Notes under the pieces: generated by a model | What the model was told of the DNA's origin: nothing | Seen by the model: only the letters and a program-made list of their open reading frames with translations | Database searches by the model: none | Translations under genes and position numbers: made by a program | NCBI GenBank assembly: GCA_018398765.1 | Contig: JAHBMJ010001233.1 | Span: 1-33,770 of the forward strand | From: Chromera velia | Lineage: Eukaryota; Sar; Chromeraceae | DNA length: 33,770 bases | Direction: 5' to 3' | In this document: positions 12,254-25,300 of the stretch, piece by piece | How positions within the stretch are numbered: position 1 is the stretch's first letter | Layout of the letters: each line of letters starts with the position of its first letter

Positions 12254-12282
12254 CTCATGCATTGCATGATGGCCTATAGACT

Positions 12283-12341
12283 GATTAATAATAATAATAA
12301 ATTATTAATAATGATGATGATGATAATGATGAATTATTAAT
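12283..12341. repeat. (AAT/ATT)n-(GAT)n trinucleotide tract with dyad symmetry
   Basis: ATTAAT-type words flank AAT and GAT trinucleotide runs. The tract begins and ends with attaat, so it can fold on itself. It lies 30 bp beyond the MITE-like element. Confidence 0.75.
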
Positions 12342-13066
12342 GCGTCGATACGATCTAGAATACGATGGTGTATACACCTTTTCTGGGCGCTAGACCTCGG
12401 AGGCACTCAGAATATAAATCCTATCCTCTCATGTTCTAATGACCATGACATGTAAACAACTATACGACAGACATAGCGGGAAGGCCCTAGGGCGGAACAT
12501 ATTAATCAATCAATCTATGGGTAAAGATAGTTCAGTAATTTGACTTTAAAAAAAAACTCGACCTAGAACTCGACTAAATTATAGTCTCATTACTAGTAGT
12601 ATATGCATACATTATAATGCATTGCATGCATGTGACCATATGATTGCACGACGGTCCCCAGGACGGTCCCACATTTTAAAAACTTTCGGGTCGTATATGA
12701 CTCGGAGCAAAGTAAGTTATAAAGGTATTAAACAAAGTTTTAAATTTGTTCCATAATTGCTATACAAAAATTTTATACTTCAAAATTAATATTATAGGGT
12801 TACTATTATTAGGTTATGCATGCATGCGCTCACACTGGCAAAGAAGAGTTAAAATGAGTTTTGTTTTTGTGTGTCTTTTCGTTTAACGAGAATATCATCC
12901 GCACATCATCTCCCTGGGCAAGAGACAGGGGAGAATGTACGGGAGAAGAGGAACTGTGAAGCAGTACTTGGTATACTGAGGGGCAGAGAGGAGACCCCGA
13001 ATGCACTTCTTACGCTCTCTTACTTCAGAATTTCCTGTCGCCCGCCCCCCCAGGCTTTCCTTTCTG
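12342..13066. other. Intergenic, 3' flank of the ankyrin locus
   Basis: AT-rich until about 12870, then changing to the mixed composition of the ankyrin terminal exon. No exon, RNA gene or further repeat could be supported. The polyadenylation region of the minus-strand ankyrin transcript should be here. Confidence 0.6.
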
Positions 13067-14344
13067 CTATTCCTGCTCTGCGTCCCCCATTTCCACATCT
13101 CTACCTTCTTCCTGAGAGTCCACTTTTTCTTCCTCGTCTTCCTTACGGACTCGTCGTGACTTTCCATCTTTCTCGCCGCCCCCGTCTTCATTCCCTCCTC
13201 CCCCCTTCCCTCCATCTCCCTGTCTGTCTTTGTCTTTGTCATTCTCTCGACGCACAGACGCAGCCAACTTCGTTCCGACAGAGACCTCCCCCCGCAACCA
13301 ACTGAGAACCGTCTCCCCTGCCCGCATCATCTCCGTAACTACCTGTAGTCCTGTGATTCTCTCAGTCTCTTTCTCTTCCTTTCCCATTTCTTCCTCTCTC
13401 CCTTCCAATTTCAGTAAGTGAGAATCCTGCAGGGCCTCCATACGGTCGAGCAACCCCCTCTCACTACGGCAGGCTGACTCCAAATCTGTGGTGGCTCGCG
13501 ACAGCTCACCCAAATCACCGTCAGCGAAGGCCGTCCCGCAAGCCCGCCTCGCCTTCCTCACCGCCTCCTGTGCCGCGCGCATCGATCCCTCCCTCTTTGC
13601 ATTCCATTCTCTGGCCAGCGCTGTCACGCTTTGGCAGCATTGCCTCACTTCCTCTCCAGACATACTCCTACCCCTACCCAGCCCCTCCACGCTACTCGCG
13701 GAAGAAATGGCCTCTGTCTGTCCTCTTCCTTTGACTTTCACACATACGCTCAGATGATCAACGGCCCTATCGAGCCGTCTGGCCACTGCGGGAAGGTCCC
13801 CTGCTTGCGCAAGTGCCTCCTGAAGGTCACTGTCTGCCTCTTTGGCGCTCTTTGCCTTGTCCAACGACAGTCTCCCTCTCTCTAGACGCGCCATCAGTTG
13901 TGGCGCAGAAGGCAGGTTCCCTCCCGACTGTGGAAAGGAAAAAGAGGAAGAGGAGGCGGACGAGGAGGAAAAGGAGGAAGAAGAAGAAGAAGAAGAAGAA
14001 GAAGAGGGAGAAGAGGAAGAGGAATCCACTGCTGCTGCTGCAAATGGAGCACTGTCAACCCCTTTCCTCTCTTCTGATTCTCCCGCAAGGTCCCCCAAAA
14101 TGCCGAGAAGATCTCTCCAGGCATCAGCCGGCACCCCACTGGGCCGATCCCTGTCTCCCGTACTTTCCCTCTCCATGTCCTTGGAGGAAGAAGAAAGAGG
14201 GAACACCGAAGAAGAGAGCGCAGACAGATGTGAAGTGGCAAGATTGAAACCCGACCGGACCGACTTCCCTTGAATTGCCTCGCTTGTTGACAGAAAGAGG
14301 GAGACCTCAGTCGACGTCGAAACCTCCCGGGGTGTGAGTCCATA
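13067..14344 (-). other. C-terminal tail exon: Ser tract, helical segment, acidic end
   Basis: A single 1,278-nt exon, 425 residues. After the TPREV C-cap come a Ser/Thr-rich region, a mixed charged stretch and a nearly pure Ser tract (plus-strand GAA/GGA repeats, about 13950-14025). Next is a predicted helical region rich in Ala, Arg, Glu and Leu (for example DKAKSAKEADSDLQEALAQA and SMRAAQEAVRKARRA). The last ~60 residues are Gly/Lys/Asp/Glu-rich and end EGRDVEMGDAEQE. No known domain is recognised. It could be a coiled-coil or dimerisation tail; that is inference. Confidence 0.85.
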
Positions 14345-14866
14345 CTGCATCATCGACAGAAATACCAGCAACACAAAGGAGAGAGAAAAGAAAATCAAGG
14401 ATGCAGAAATATGTGGGTACACTTTATTGAATGGTTCAGCCCGCTTCTGGCTCCACCGGAGTGGCTGGCTGACTGGAAATCACGGAGAGGGCACGGGAGA
14501 AAACGATGAGACCAATCTTGAAGGCCCTGCTTTTCTTTCTGTGAGTGAGCAAGACACTCCCACCCATTCGGACCGGAACTCTCCCAAAGCAGCCTCCCTC
14601 CCATTGACAGTCAGTCGACTGTTTGTTTTCATGCCTCTTTTGATTCAAGTGTCTCAAGCAGAAATGGCCAGCAATCCGATTCCTTCAACGCCAATCTCTC
14701 CACTGTTCTCTCCCCCCCCAGCAAATTCCATTCCAACTTTCCACACACTTCCCCCCCGCAGGCTGACCTCATTCTTGAGGAATACGTTCGCTCCCGAAGG
14801 CACAAGAACCCGCACCACATTCAGACGTCCCGTCCGAGAAGCCACGTGGAGGGGAGAGCACCCATC

Positions 14867-14908
<42 letters not shown>

Positions 14909-17900
14909 CCTTTGTCACTCAGCCAGGCGGGAGGCAAAGCAGGCAAGCAAAGAATCCAACAAATCAGCGACTGAGTGAGGGGACCTCCAATCGTTCCATC
15001 CATCCGGGGGTCACCCAGAATCTTTCGTCCGCTCGCTTGCTTGCTTTCCTTCCACAGAGACGAGTCGAACGCCCGACTAGATGCACAGACAGGAACTTCG
15101 ACACAGGCTGGGAGCACACTGACTGCCGCCCCTGGTTACGAAGTCCCATGCAGCAACAATGCAGGATTGGTAGGTGCATCCCACCACAAATCGTTTCGCA
15201 AGATTCTAAGAGCAATGACAAAAAAGCAAAAGCCTAGAAAACAACTTTCCCCAGAGAAGCTGACCAGGCTCTGCGTGTTGACATCTGCCCCCCTTTCCAC
15301 GAGAACCCGAACAATGTTCGGACCTCCTTTCACTGCGTGATGAAGAGGCGTCTGACCGTTCTGCCATCCAGAACAAAGACATGCACGAACGCACCCACAT
15401 TCATATGAAAAAGGAATACACAACTCACGGAGAGCCGAGAGCATGCACTGACCGTCTGGCGAGTGAGGAGAAAGAAAGAAGTACCGTAGCAAGGCAAGCC
15501 AATGAGGAAGTCTCAGAGAGATCAGGAGGATCGTCGCATGGACTCACACACGCCGTCACGTACGCTATCTCTCCGTCTTTTTCTTACACCCCTTCTAGAC
15601 CCTGCAGGCCCCTTTCTCAATTGAAAGAGAGCAGAACAGCCTCACCTGGTCTCTGGCTTCCAAGTCTGCCCCCTCACCGCCCATCAACACGACGGAGGTG
15701 TCCAAGTGAGACCCGGAGACGGCGCAACTCAGGGGAGTCCACCCAAACTGCAGCCGTGCAATCATTTCAGATTCGGTTTTTCATGTTTTTAGTTTTCCCG
15801 GTGTTTGCTCTTTTGGGTGTTGACATATGCCGTCCACAAGGCCACCCATTCAAATTGTACACCCAGGAGAGAACAGTTCCGACGGCAAGAAAAGACAAAA
15901 GATGGAAAGTTGACCCACAGTGATGTCGATCTCTTGCCCAAAGGAAAACAGGAAGTAGTCAAAATTCCGTCCTTCAGATTGAAATTTCGACGCTTACACG
16001 CTTTTGTGTCTTGCAAAAACAGCAAATGCTTCACAACCCCATCTCACCAAGATCAACCAACACCCTACCTGACGGTCTCACTCAAAGAGACAAAAAAAAG
16101 CAGACAGATCCCATTCTTTCATTCTGTCATGACTACCATGCACCTTGCACTGACTGACTGACCACATCTTTGGCGTGCTGACAGAGGCCTTTGTTGACTA
16201 GCCAGACTACAAGCTTGCCCTGTCCTCGAGCGGCGGCAAGGTGGAGACACGTGCGGCGTTCCTGCAGGGAAACCGGGCAGGAAAAAAAAAGAGGTTGTCA
16301 GTCATTCGGGACACGAAAAATGGTACTCAGCGCTCACTCACTAGGTAGCAGAAGACTACCCGAGAAAGGCCGGGATCTGGGGTAAGTCACGTTAGAGAGA
16401 GGACCCCTCTTTTTGTATGTCTCGGTGAACTTTCATGCAGGCAGGCGCCGAGAGAGTCCGGGTCACTGCTCTCTCTCGTCCATCGCCATCTTCCCCACAC
16501 GATGACAGCCCACTGTAAGCAGTCAGTCGAATGAGGACAGGTAAATACACACATCCACACGCAGTGCACAAAAATGCTGCGAAGAGTTCAAAAGGGAAGC
16601 GAAGGAGAGAGAGAGCAAAGTGATGGATACCCGATGGCCTTTTTTTTCAAGTCCCCACAGCCATCCATGCACGTGCCCATCGTGGTATCAAGCAAACGGA
16701 AACAAACGTTACCCACAGCTACACCGCCCCTCGCCCCACCTTATTCAGTGCATCCAAGGCGGCCCCCTTCTCGACCAGCCACGCGACCATACCCAGCTGC
16801 CCCTCGCTCGACGCAACGTGGATGGGCGCGTTTTCATTCTGCAACGGTAGTCAAAAAGGATGGCATCATGCCATGTCAGTTAGTAGGTCAGTTAATTCGT
16901 CAGTCAAACGATCTCCCGAGCGAAGAGAGGAAAGAATTAAGAGGAAGATTCTTGAGAAACTAAGGGTGCTTTCTCTCCTTCTCAGTCTTCGTGCAGAGAG
17001 CACTAATTATACCCATTACGCACGCAAGCGCCAGTGCTTCTGAGCAAGCTGTGTGCCCTTGCAGTCACCGTTCCCCCCTCATCCCCTCCCCCCGCCCCTT
17101 ACCTCGTCAAGAGCGTCGACCACTGCCCCCTTCTTTACCAGAAGCATCGCCACGGAAAGGTGCCCCCCCTCTGCCGCCTCGTGGAGTGGCGTCCGGGCAC
17201 GCTGCGGGCGGAGGATAGGATGAGAAAAAACCACAAGAGAGAAAGAAAGAAGGACACAGAAGAGGAGAAGGAAGGGGCACAAAGTCAGGGAGAAACGCGG
17301 AGAGGGCAGAACGACAGTAGAAAGGGAGATGAAATGAGCTGCAGACAGAAGAAAAAAACACTCTAAAAAAAAGGGCTGGAGACAGAAGCAGGTGGAGGAA
17401 GTGATGAGGAAATGTCTCAGTCAACTGACGTCTGGAGGTTCCATTTGTTTCTTCAATCTAATGCCTTCTTTTTCTCTCAGACTGACCTTGTCCAGTGTCA
17501 TCACGTCTGCGCCCTTCTCGATTAACATCGCCGCAACTTCGTGCTGCCCTCCAGCAGCGGCAGAATGAAGAGGGGTGGACCCTTTCTGCCAGAATGAAAG
17601 GAGATCGGAGGCAGATACACAAGATGCCCCCTGTGTGTACGCAAGGCAGTTCAAAATTCTTTCCAAGTGTACCGAAAGAGAAAATGGACGGGTTGAAAGA
17701 AAACCAATCACCAATAGACACGGAAGGAAAGGATGGAACAACGAGAGACTCGACCCACCGATCGATTCCTCACTGCATCAATCGATTGACCCACAGACTT
17801 TCTTCCCCTGAGAGAGTCTCCTTCCAATGTCCCTTGCCGTGACCGACCTTGTTTTGCATCATCACCTTTGCCCCCGCTTCCATGAGCACCGTCATCGTTT

Positions 17901-18415
17901 CCTTATGCCCCTTGAAGGCAGCAGCGTGAAGGGGCGTGTCTCCATTCTGCCCACACGTGCAGAAGAAGAGCGTGTGTGTATGCAAAAGCAGGCACGAGAA
18001 TTGCACAGCCCAACGCGAAACAAAAAGCACACTTTTGTTTCTTTCCACTCAAGCAAAAGATCGGTACACCCAGGGAAGCAATGGGAAAGTGAGTGAGTGA
18101 GTGAGTAATTTGACTCACTGACCGACCGACCGACCCTCTTCGGGTTCTGGTAGTTCATGTTCACCTTCGTGCTGCAGCTCTGAAGAAGAACAGACAGATC
18201 CGAAGTTGCACCCGCAAGGGCAGCAGCAAAGAGACGGTCGTTCCATGTGTCCACACCCCCGGGGGGACGCCAGTAACCCATCGCTCCAGAAGGACCCCCC
18301 GGGTGCTCCGCCCGCACTCCTCCAGTTGCCTTTTTGGCCTTCTCTTCCTCCTCCTCTCTCTTCCGCTTCACATTTCCCCTCTCTGGGCTGCTGCAGTTAG
18401 ATGCACTGGAACTCG

Positions 18416-18416
<1 letters not shown>
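13067..18416 (-). CDS. Ankyrin unit 5: basic linker plus N-cap, eight repeats, long C-terminal tail (exons 34-43)
   Basis: Exon 34, 18135-18416 (94 residues), begins Ser-rich, then KRKREEEEEKAKK, then a divergent repeat (RLFAAALAGATSDLSVLLQS) ending NMNYQNPKR. Exons 35-42: 17848-17946 (NGDTPLHAAA), 17487-17585 (KGSTPLHSAA), 17103-17201 (RARTPLHEAA), 16740-16838 (NENAPIHVAS), 16163-16261 (ERRTCLHLAA), 15646-15747 (FGWTPLSCAV, 34 residues), 15265-15360 (NGQTPLHHAV, 32 residues) and 14768-14866 (DGCSPLHVAS). Exon 43, 13067-14344, carries a C-cap-like start (YGLTPREVSTSTEV) and then about 400 residues of non-ankyrin tail to the stop. This is the only unambiguous 3' end in the locus. Confidence 0.88.
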
Positions 18417-18456
<40 letters not shown>

Positions 18457-20349
18457 ACGCACACACGCACGCACACACACACACACGCAGAGAGAGAGAG
18501 AGAGAGAAGCATTCATGAAAACATGCATGCATGAGCACATGCTCATCCATACAGACCGTCACATGCACATGCTTCTTGATGCAAGGGAGAGGGAGCATGA
18601 AACAAGTGCGGCTTGTCATTGACATATCTATCGTTCAGTGGCTCTGTCTGCGATGCCCTTCATTTACACCCCTAGCTCCGCGCATTCATGCATGAATCCT
18701 CTGCATGAAAGCATGCGTGCGCAGGCCTCCCGACCTGCCCAAAAATCAACCAACACTTGCAAGCAAGCAACCAACCCTCGCACCAACCTACGGACTCACT
18801 CACTCACTAACCAAGCAATCAAATCAACAACCAACATCTGAAGATGCCAATTAACCGACTGACCGAGCTAGGCGAGAGGGTTGCGTGTCTCTCCAGCAAC
18901 CTCACAACTACTTCGTGACCCCCCGACTTGGCAACATCTTTCGGAGTGCCCCCCTTCTGCAACCGGATGGAGGAGGGGAGTGGGTGAGTGAGAGGAGGAT
19001 TGGGACACAAAACAGAATTCCTTTCTTGCTTGCTCAACAGTCAAAAAAGAAAGAAACAAGAAAAAGCTCAACGGAAGGCATGACATGATCCGTTGGCCCG
19101 GACTGTACGAGCGGACTCGCAGTCTACTTCCGGAACAGCTTCTACTTAGGAGTCGCAACACGGAAAATTTTTCTTCTGCCTTGGCACTTTCTCCACAAAA
19201 CCCAGAGGCTATCCTACCTGACTGCTGCCCAACTTCCTCCCCTCACTCACTCACTCACCTTATTCTTTGTATCCACCTTTGCCCCCTTGGCCCATAGGCA
19301 GATCACCGCGTCGCTGTTACCCTTCGCAGCCGCCATATGAAGGGGAGTCGCACCGTTCTGTCCACGCATAGGGGGGGCGGGAGGCGCAAAAAGGGGAAAT
19401 GACGGTTCAGGGGGCCAAAATCAAAAAGAGAAAGCTGAACCGTCACAGCTGAAACCTCTCGGCCAATCAGGACAAAAGAAAGAGGGGTCTGTGAAATATT
19501 CAGGAACAGAGAAACGAAGACAGACAGGTAATCAGACAGAAAAAAATGAGCAGGGAAGAGGAAGAAAACGCGCACGCAGACACACCCACCCACCCCGTCT
19601 CGAGCGTTGACGTCTGCCCCTTTTTCCACCAGAAACTCCATCAAGCCACGTCGCCCAGCCACAACCGCAATGTGCAAGGGCGTAGCACCGTACTGCATTC
19701 ATCCACTCACTCATTCACTCACTTGCGGTTTTCCAATTTGCTTGTTTCTGTACAGTTATAAGATGCCAAAGCGGCAACGCCAAGGCTGTCACTGTCGAAG
19801 CGAGCGAGCGAGGAAGGAGCATTGAGGCGGAAGAAAAATGAGATGAAAAAAGGGACCAAACTGAAGTGAAACCAGTGCATGCCTTTCTGTCTGTCTGTGA
19901 GGGACGCCAGCATGGATGGCAGCCAGTCCCTCTCTCCTCCCGCTTTCATACATTAAATTTTTCCCTCCTTCTCTCTCACCTTGTTTTTGGTCATCACGTC
20001 TGCCCCTGCTGCAACCAGAGCCTCGACAGTCTTTTGGGACCCCGTGTAGGCGGCAGCGTGCAGGGGCGTGTCGCCGTTCTGCTTTGTGTGTGTGCGCATC
20101 CAAGCAAGCACGGAAGGGAGGGAAGGAATGCAGAAACAGAAGAAAGCAAGGAGGGAAATGAGAAGGAAACAGGTGGTCCGCTGAGAAAGGCATGGTTTCG
20201 AAGATCTGTGTGCATGCATATGGAAGAACATGTACAGAAAGACTGTGCGGTTACCACTCCTTTCTGTCTCTTTGACTAGTTCAGGAGTCACAGATATTTT
20301 TTTTACACATACTGGCTAACAGTCAGCCAGACAGAATTCGAAACGGAAG

Positions 20350-20381
<32 letters not shown>

Positions 20382-22320
20382 TGCAAGATTCCCCCTCGAA
20401 CAGAAAAAAAAGGGACTGGGGGAAACCGAGTGACACCAAGCAAGAGCACACGAATCGGAACAGCAACTTCCGTGGTTTATCGCCAAGAACGACCCCTCTC
20501 CTATGAGATCTCCCCGTCATACTGCTGTATTGCGACGGACCGCGTTTCTAACTCCCACATTTGCCCCCGCCTTGAGGAGCAGTTTAACTACTTCCAGTTC
20601 CGTCTTGAATGCGGCGGCATGCAGAGGAGTGTAACCGTTCTGCTCAACACGCAAAAGGGAAGACGGAGGAAGAACAGGGACACGAAAAGAGGGGGGCCGT
20701 TTCGGATGGAAAAGGAAGAACGTAGTACACCTTTGAAGAGCTTCTGGCCCCTTTTTTTGAACCCAAGCGAGTGAACCAACAAGGAAATCAAATGATGGGA
20801 AAACTGAAGAAGGTCCGCCGTGGAAATCTAAATGAAACAGATTGGAAAGAAAGAAAAGAAATTAAATGCAAAAGAACGGAGAAGGGGGGATCTGAAGGGG
20901 TCAACTGGACAGAAGGCAACGAACGATGCCTTCATGCAAAAAAGTGATCGATCAGGGCGTGCACGAAGCAAACCCATCCAATCGCTCAGAAGTGTTCCTG
21001 TCTTCTCACTCGCTCAGCTCTTTTAAACTTGATTAGCTGGGAGAAGTTCAAAGGCATGCAGGAGGGATGCAGTACTTTCTCCTTGTCATGTCTTTTTTTT
21101 AGACGCACGCATATGTGAATATAAACATAATGCATCCACTCCATTCCATCACAGTGGGAAGGTACCTTGGTGGGATTAGACCAGTTGACGTCCGCTCCAT
21201 CCCTCAGACACGCGTTGACGAGTCCCGTTTGTCCGTACACAGAACCTCCGTATAGACGCGCGTTCAATTTGATCTTCGCTTCTTCCTCCTGCTGTTTTTT
21301 CTTTGTCGGTGTGAAGTCCCCTAGACCCGCAGTGGACTGCCGTTTTGCACCTGACTGAGGCTGAGGCTGAGCGGCACCCGCCTTCAGAGACATCTGTTTG
21401 GGCATAGCTCTCTTGGCTCGAGGCTTCTTGGCAGCTTTTCCCTCAGCGTCTTTTCTCTTCCGCTGTGAAACAAAGACACAGCGGGGGGGAGACAGACACC
21501 GTCATAGCAGCATGGAAACAATCAAAGAGGAGATTAACAATTCTTCTCCAGGTGTGTACAGAGGCGAAAGGAATGAAGCAGACCCCTCATCAACTCAGTC
21601 ACTCATTCACTTGTTAAAGGCAACACCTTGTTAGCGGTAAGGAAGGAGTGGGCGGAGGGAGATTGGTGAGAAGCAGAGGGTCAAACGGGCCAGACAGAAA
21701 AATACTGAACAGCGCTGTCACATCCTTCGTCTTTTCGTAGCTCTTTTCCCTGCGCAAAGAGACCAAGCTGCGCAGACAGACAGAGAGGTCACAGTGCTTC
21801 GTTTTTTTTCTGTTTTACTCAAGAATCAAGTAAAGAGGGGGGGGGGGGAACTGAAACTGACAGGGACAGACAGACAAGCAGACGTAGGATGCTCACCTGA
21901 TAATTTCCCTCGATTTTCATTTTCCCCTTCAGAAACGCCGCCATCTCTTCGTGCTTCCACTCGATCGCAGGGTCAAGGGGTGTGTCGCCGTACTGCCCGC
22001 GAATTTGAAAGAGTAAAAGAGAGTGTAGAGAAGAGATGACACACAGAAGTGTGGACTTGATGAAGGAAGTCCGAGATCATGGATTTATTTATGCCAGCGA
22101 GGTATGAAGAACAAAGGATTCAAAAAGGAAGAACACGAAGGCGGAAATGCAAAACAAGGATCGCTTTCCCTCGCTCACCGCAACTACTTCGAACTAAACC
22201 CTAGTCACCTCACCGACTGACCTCGTCTTCCGCATGCACATCTGCCCCCCGCTCTACCAACAGCTTCGCGACCTCCAAATGATTTTCCAGGGATGCCAGG
22301 TGAAGTGGAGTCTCGCCCTC

Positions 22321-22386
<66 letters not shown>

Positions 22387-25300
22387 TGAGAGAGAGAGAG
22401 TCAGAGAGTCAGAGAGAGAGAGTGCATGTCAGAGATGCGTGAGAAACGAAAGCTTGACCAGGTGGCAGGAAAAAAAAAAGGCCCTGAAGAAACGCACCAG
22501 CAGACAGCAGCCAGAATTTTGGTTCGAGACGACTCGACACTCCATTTCCTGTTTCCCGTTTTCTTCCCTCTATTCCTGGGCACAACGTCATGACACAAGC
22601 TGCTGACCTTGTTTTTCTTTTGCACATTTGCCCCCGCGTCGACAAGAATTTTAACGCTCGCCATGAACCCGCACAGAGCTGCTGTGTGAAGTGCCGTGCT
22701 ACCCTTCTGCATCATCCAGTCAGGCAGTCAATCAGGCAGCGCCACTCCAGTTCTCAAGCGGTCACAGGGGACAGAGACGATGCCATACATAAAGGTAAGA
22801 ATACCAAGAGGACATCAGAAAAGAAATCTACAAAGGAAGAGGAGGCAGCAAATATAAAAAACCACGAAAGCAGGATGGTAAGCTTGGGGACAACGGAACA
22901 ACCACAGCAAAAAGCGGACGCACAGAATCAAAATGAGGGACAACAGGACCCAAATCCTTCCCCCCCCCCTCCCATCATGAACCTCCAACAAGCGAACGAA
23001 ACCACCCACACCCAGACCAACTGATCCAATCTAGGCACAGCATGATGGACAAACAAATCAATGCACAATTCAGTTCAGAGAAAGAACCAACGTCATCTTC
23101 CATATCCAGTTCTGCTTTCTTCTCCACGAGAACCTTGAGGGCCTCCACCTGATCCTCCAAGACTGCCAGGTGAAGGACCGTTGAACCCTCCTGAAAGAAC
23201 TCAAACGAGAGAGAAGCAGAAAAATTAACAGACAAATACAGGAAGAAAGGAAGAAAGAAAGGAAGGAAGGAAGGAATGAAGCAAAAAACACACAAAGAAA
23301 CAGAGAAAGAAAGAACGAAGTGTGGAGCCCCAGCTTAGCCTACGCCGGAGATGAAAACTTTAAAAAGGACAGTCTGCATGATTTCCTCCATGTGCGAGCG
23401 GACGCAGAAAGTCAGCCTGTCACGATTCTCACATCAACTCGCTTGCTCACTCAATTCCCCACCACCCACTCGCTTGCGCATTTCTCTACAGACCAGCTCA
23501 ACCACAGATGACCAACACACTCACCCACTCACTCGATTTCTACCAGAGACCTCAGCGCCTGCTTCAATCAGAACGTTCATCGTCTCATCGAACCCTCCCT
23601 GGGCTGCTATATGGAGAGCGGTGTTACCCCTCTGCAGGAACGGCCGAAGAAGAAGAAGAAGAAGGAAATACGATTTCTCTTTGTCTTTTTACTAGGCCCA
23701 CAGAGAGACGGACAGGCTGTCGCGCAGAGAGTCCTGTCCCTCGATTGCCTTTCCTCCCTTCCTGCCCGTCTGCATGTACTCTCTCTGTGGGGTCCCTTTG
23801 CGCAAATCAAAAGGCAAAAAAAGAGAATCAAAAAACGGGTCCGGAATGAAGGAAAAGAGAAAGGATGGCAGGAGAGGACTTTTCTTTCTGGCCTGAAACC
23901 AAGACCTTCACTTGCCTCCAGAGTATTTGCCCAGTTGACGTCCACGTCCTCTCCGGATTCAAGAAGACTTTTCACGGTAGAAGTGAGGCCTGTTGCGGCT
24001 GCGTTGTAAAGCAGCACGTTCGAACTCTTTTGCGGCTCTCCCTGCAACATTCACACTTAAACACAGATGCGTGCACAGAGAAGTGCGAACAAGACGTTCC
24101 CCACGACAAATCATCGTCTCCACTTCAATCTACAAATCAATCCGTGAAGCACCATGAAGCAGAACCCCTACGCCAGAAAGAGAATCAAATCAGCAACGCC
24201 ACGCCATCAGGAGAGGTGAAAGAGAAGAGGGGGTGTCTTTTCTTTTCTCCCGTGAATCAAGAAAAGCAGCATCTTCTCTCTGAGAGTTCTCTTCCTCCCT
24301 TGATTCACATGACTAAATCCATGTGACGTCCCTATGTTTTCCGCTTTGTGTGGACATATTGAGTGCAAAAATCCTTTTCAGCGCCTCCGGTCTGTCGATT
24401 TGCATCTACCTCTTTTTCTCCGTACTTTGTCTTTTTGCCCTCATCTCTATGTTCTTATCTTGAAATGCAGCCTTCTTTCGTCGGCCTTTAAAGTGTTCTG
24501 CCTGAATTGTCACTGCACCGCTCTCAGGTAAACAAACCCACAGTCTCCTTGTCGTCTTTAGAACCGGAAGGTCCCACAATCAACGCCCCAGGGGCAGCCG
24601 AAGCCGACGATGACGGAGAAGGAGCGCCCCCAAAGCTGGAAAGGGGGTTCAAGAGGGGAGCGCTGGGTAGTCGTGTGTTCTGCAGAAGGCAGCAGATCAC
24701 AAGTGAGGCTTTGAGTGCCACTGCATTTGCAGTCGTCCTTCTGAGATTATTGTGATCTCTGCGTCGATGACAAGAAACTCGCATTGTGGAGGCCAGAGAC
24801 AAGCAAAAAGTCACGAAGAAAGCAACCGAAGTGTTCGCGGACGAGCCAGAACACACAGAGCGAAGACCAGAGCATCTGTGCCACTAAATCACAGGAGGGT
24901 GCGCCTGACTCCCAGACTGACTTTCGGCTTTGCTCCTATGGACTCCATCCACTTCGCGAGATCGCTGTGCCCTCCGTAGTTGGCAGCGTCGAGGGGGGTG
25001 CTTTCATTCTGCGCGCATTCCGCGAGTGCATATCAGTTTTGGGTTGTTAGTTTGCGACTATGTGTATGTGTGTGTGTGTGTGCGAATGATGTGCAGGCCC
25101 ATGGAAGAGAGAGAAACCGGGAGGGTCTTTGAGTATCCGAACAACAGAGAGATTCGGCGAGAATGCAATCACCATAACGACACATTGCAGGAGGTGCCTT
25201 TCACTCTCTCGCGAGGTCCCTGTCTCTGTCTGTCTCTTTCTCACCCAGCCTCCCCATGCATGCATGCACTCACCGAAAAGAGCGTTATCCCAACATTTAC

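Noticed and set aside
13813-14273. Glu/Lys-rich plus-strand frames near 14 kb
   Set aside because: They are the antisense of the Ser-rich tract in the ankyrin terminal exon, which is in phase with the upstream exons.
21700-21790. A candidate linker exon between exons 27 and 28 (after a gcgcag acceptor on the minus strand)
   Set aside because: No acceptable donor in phase and no resemblance to the other linker exons.
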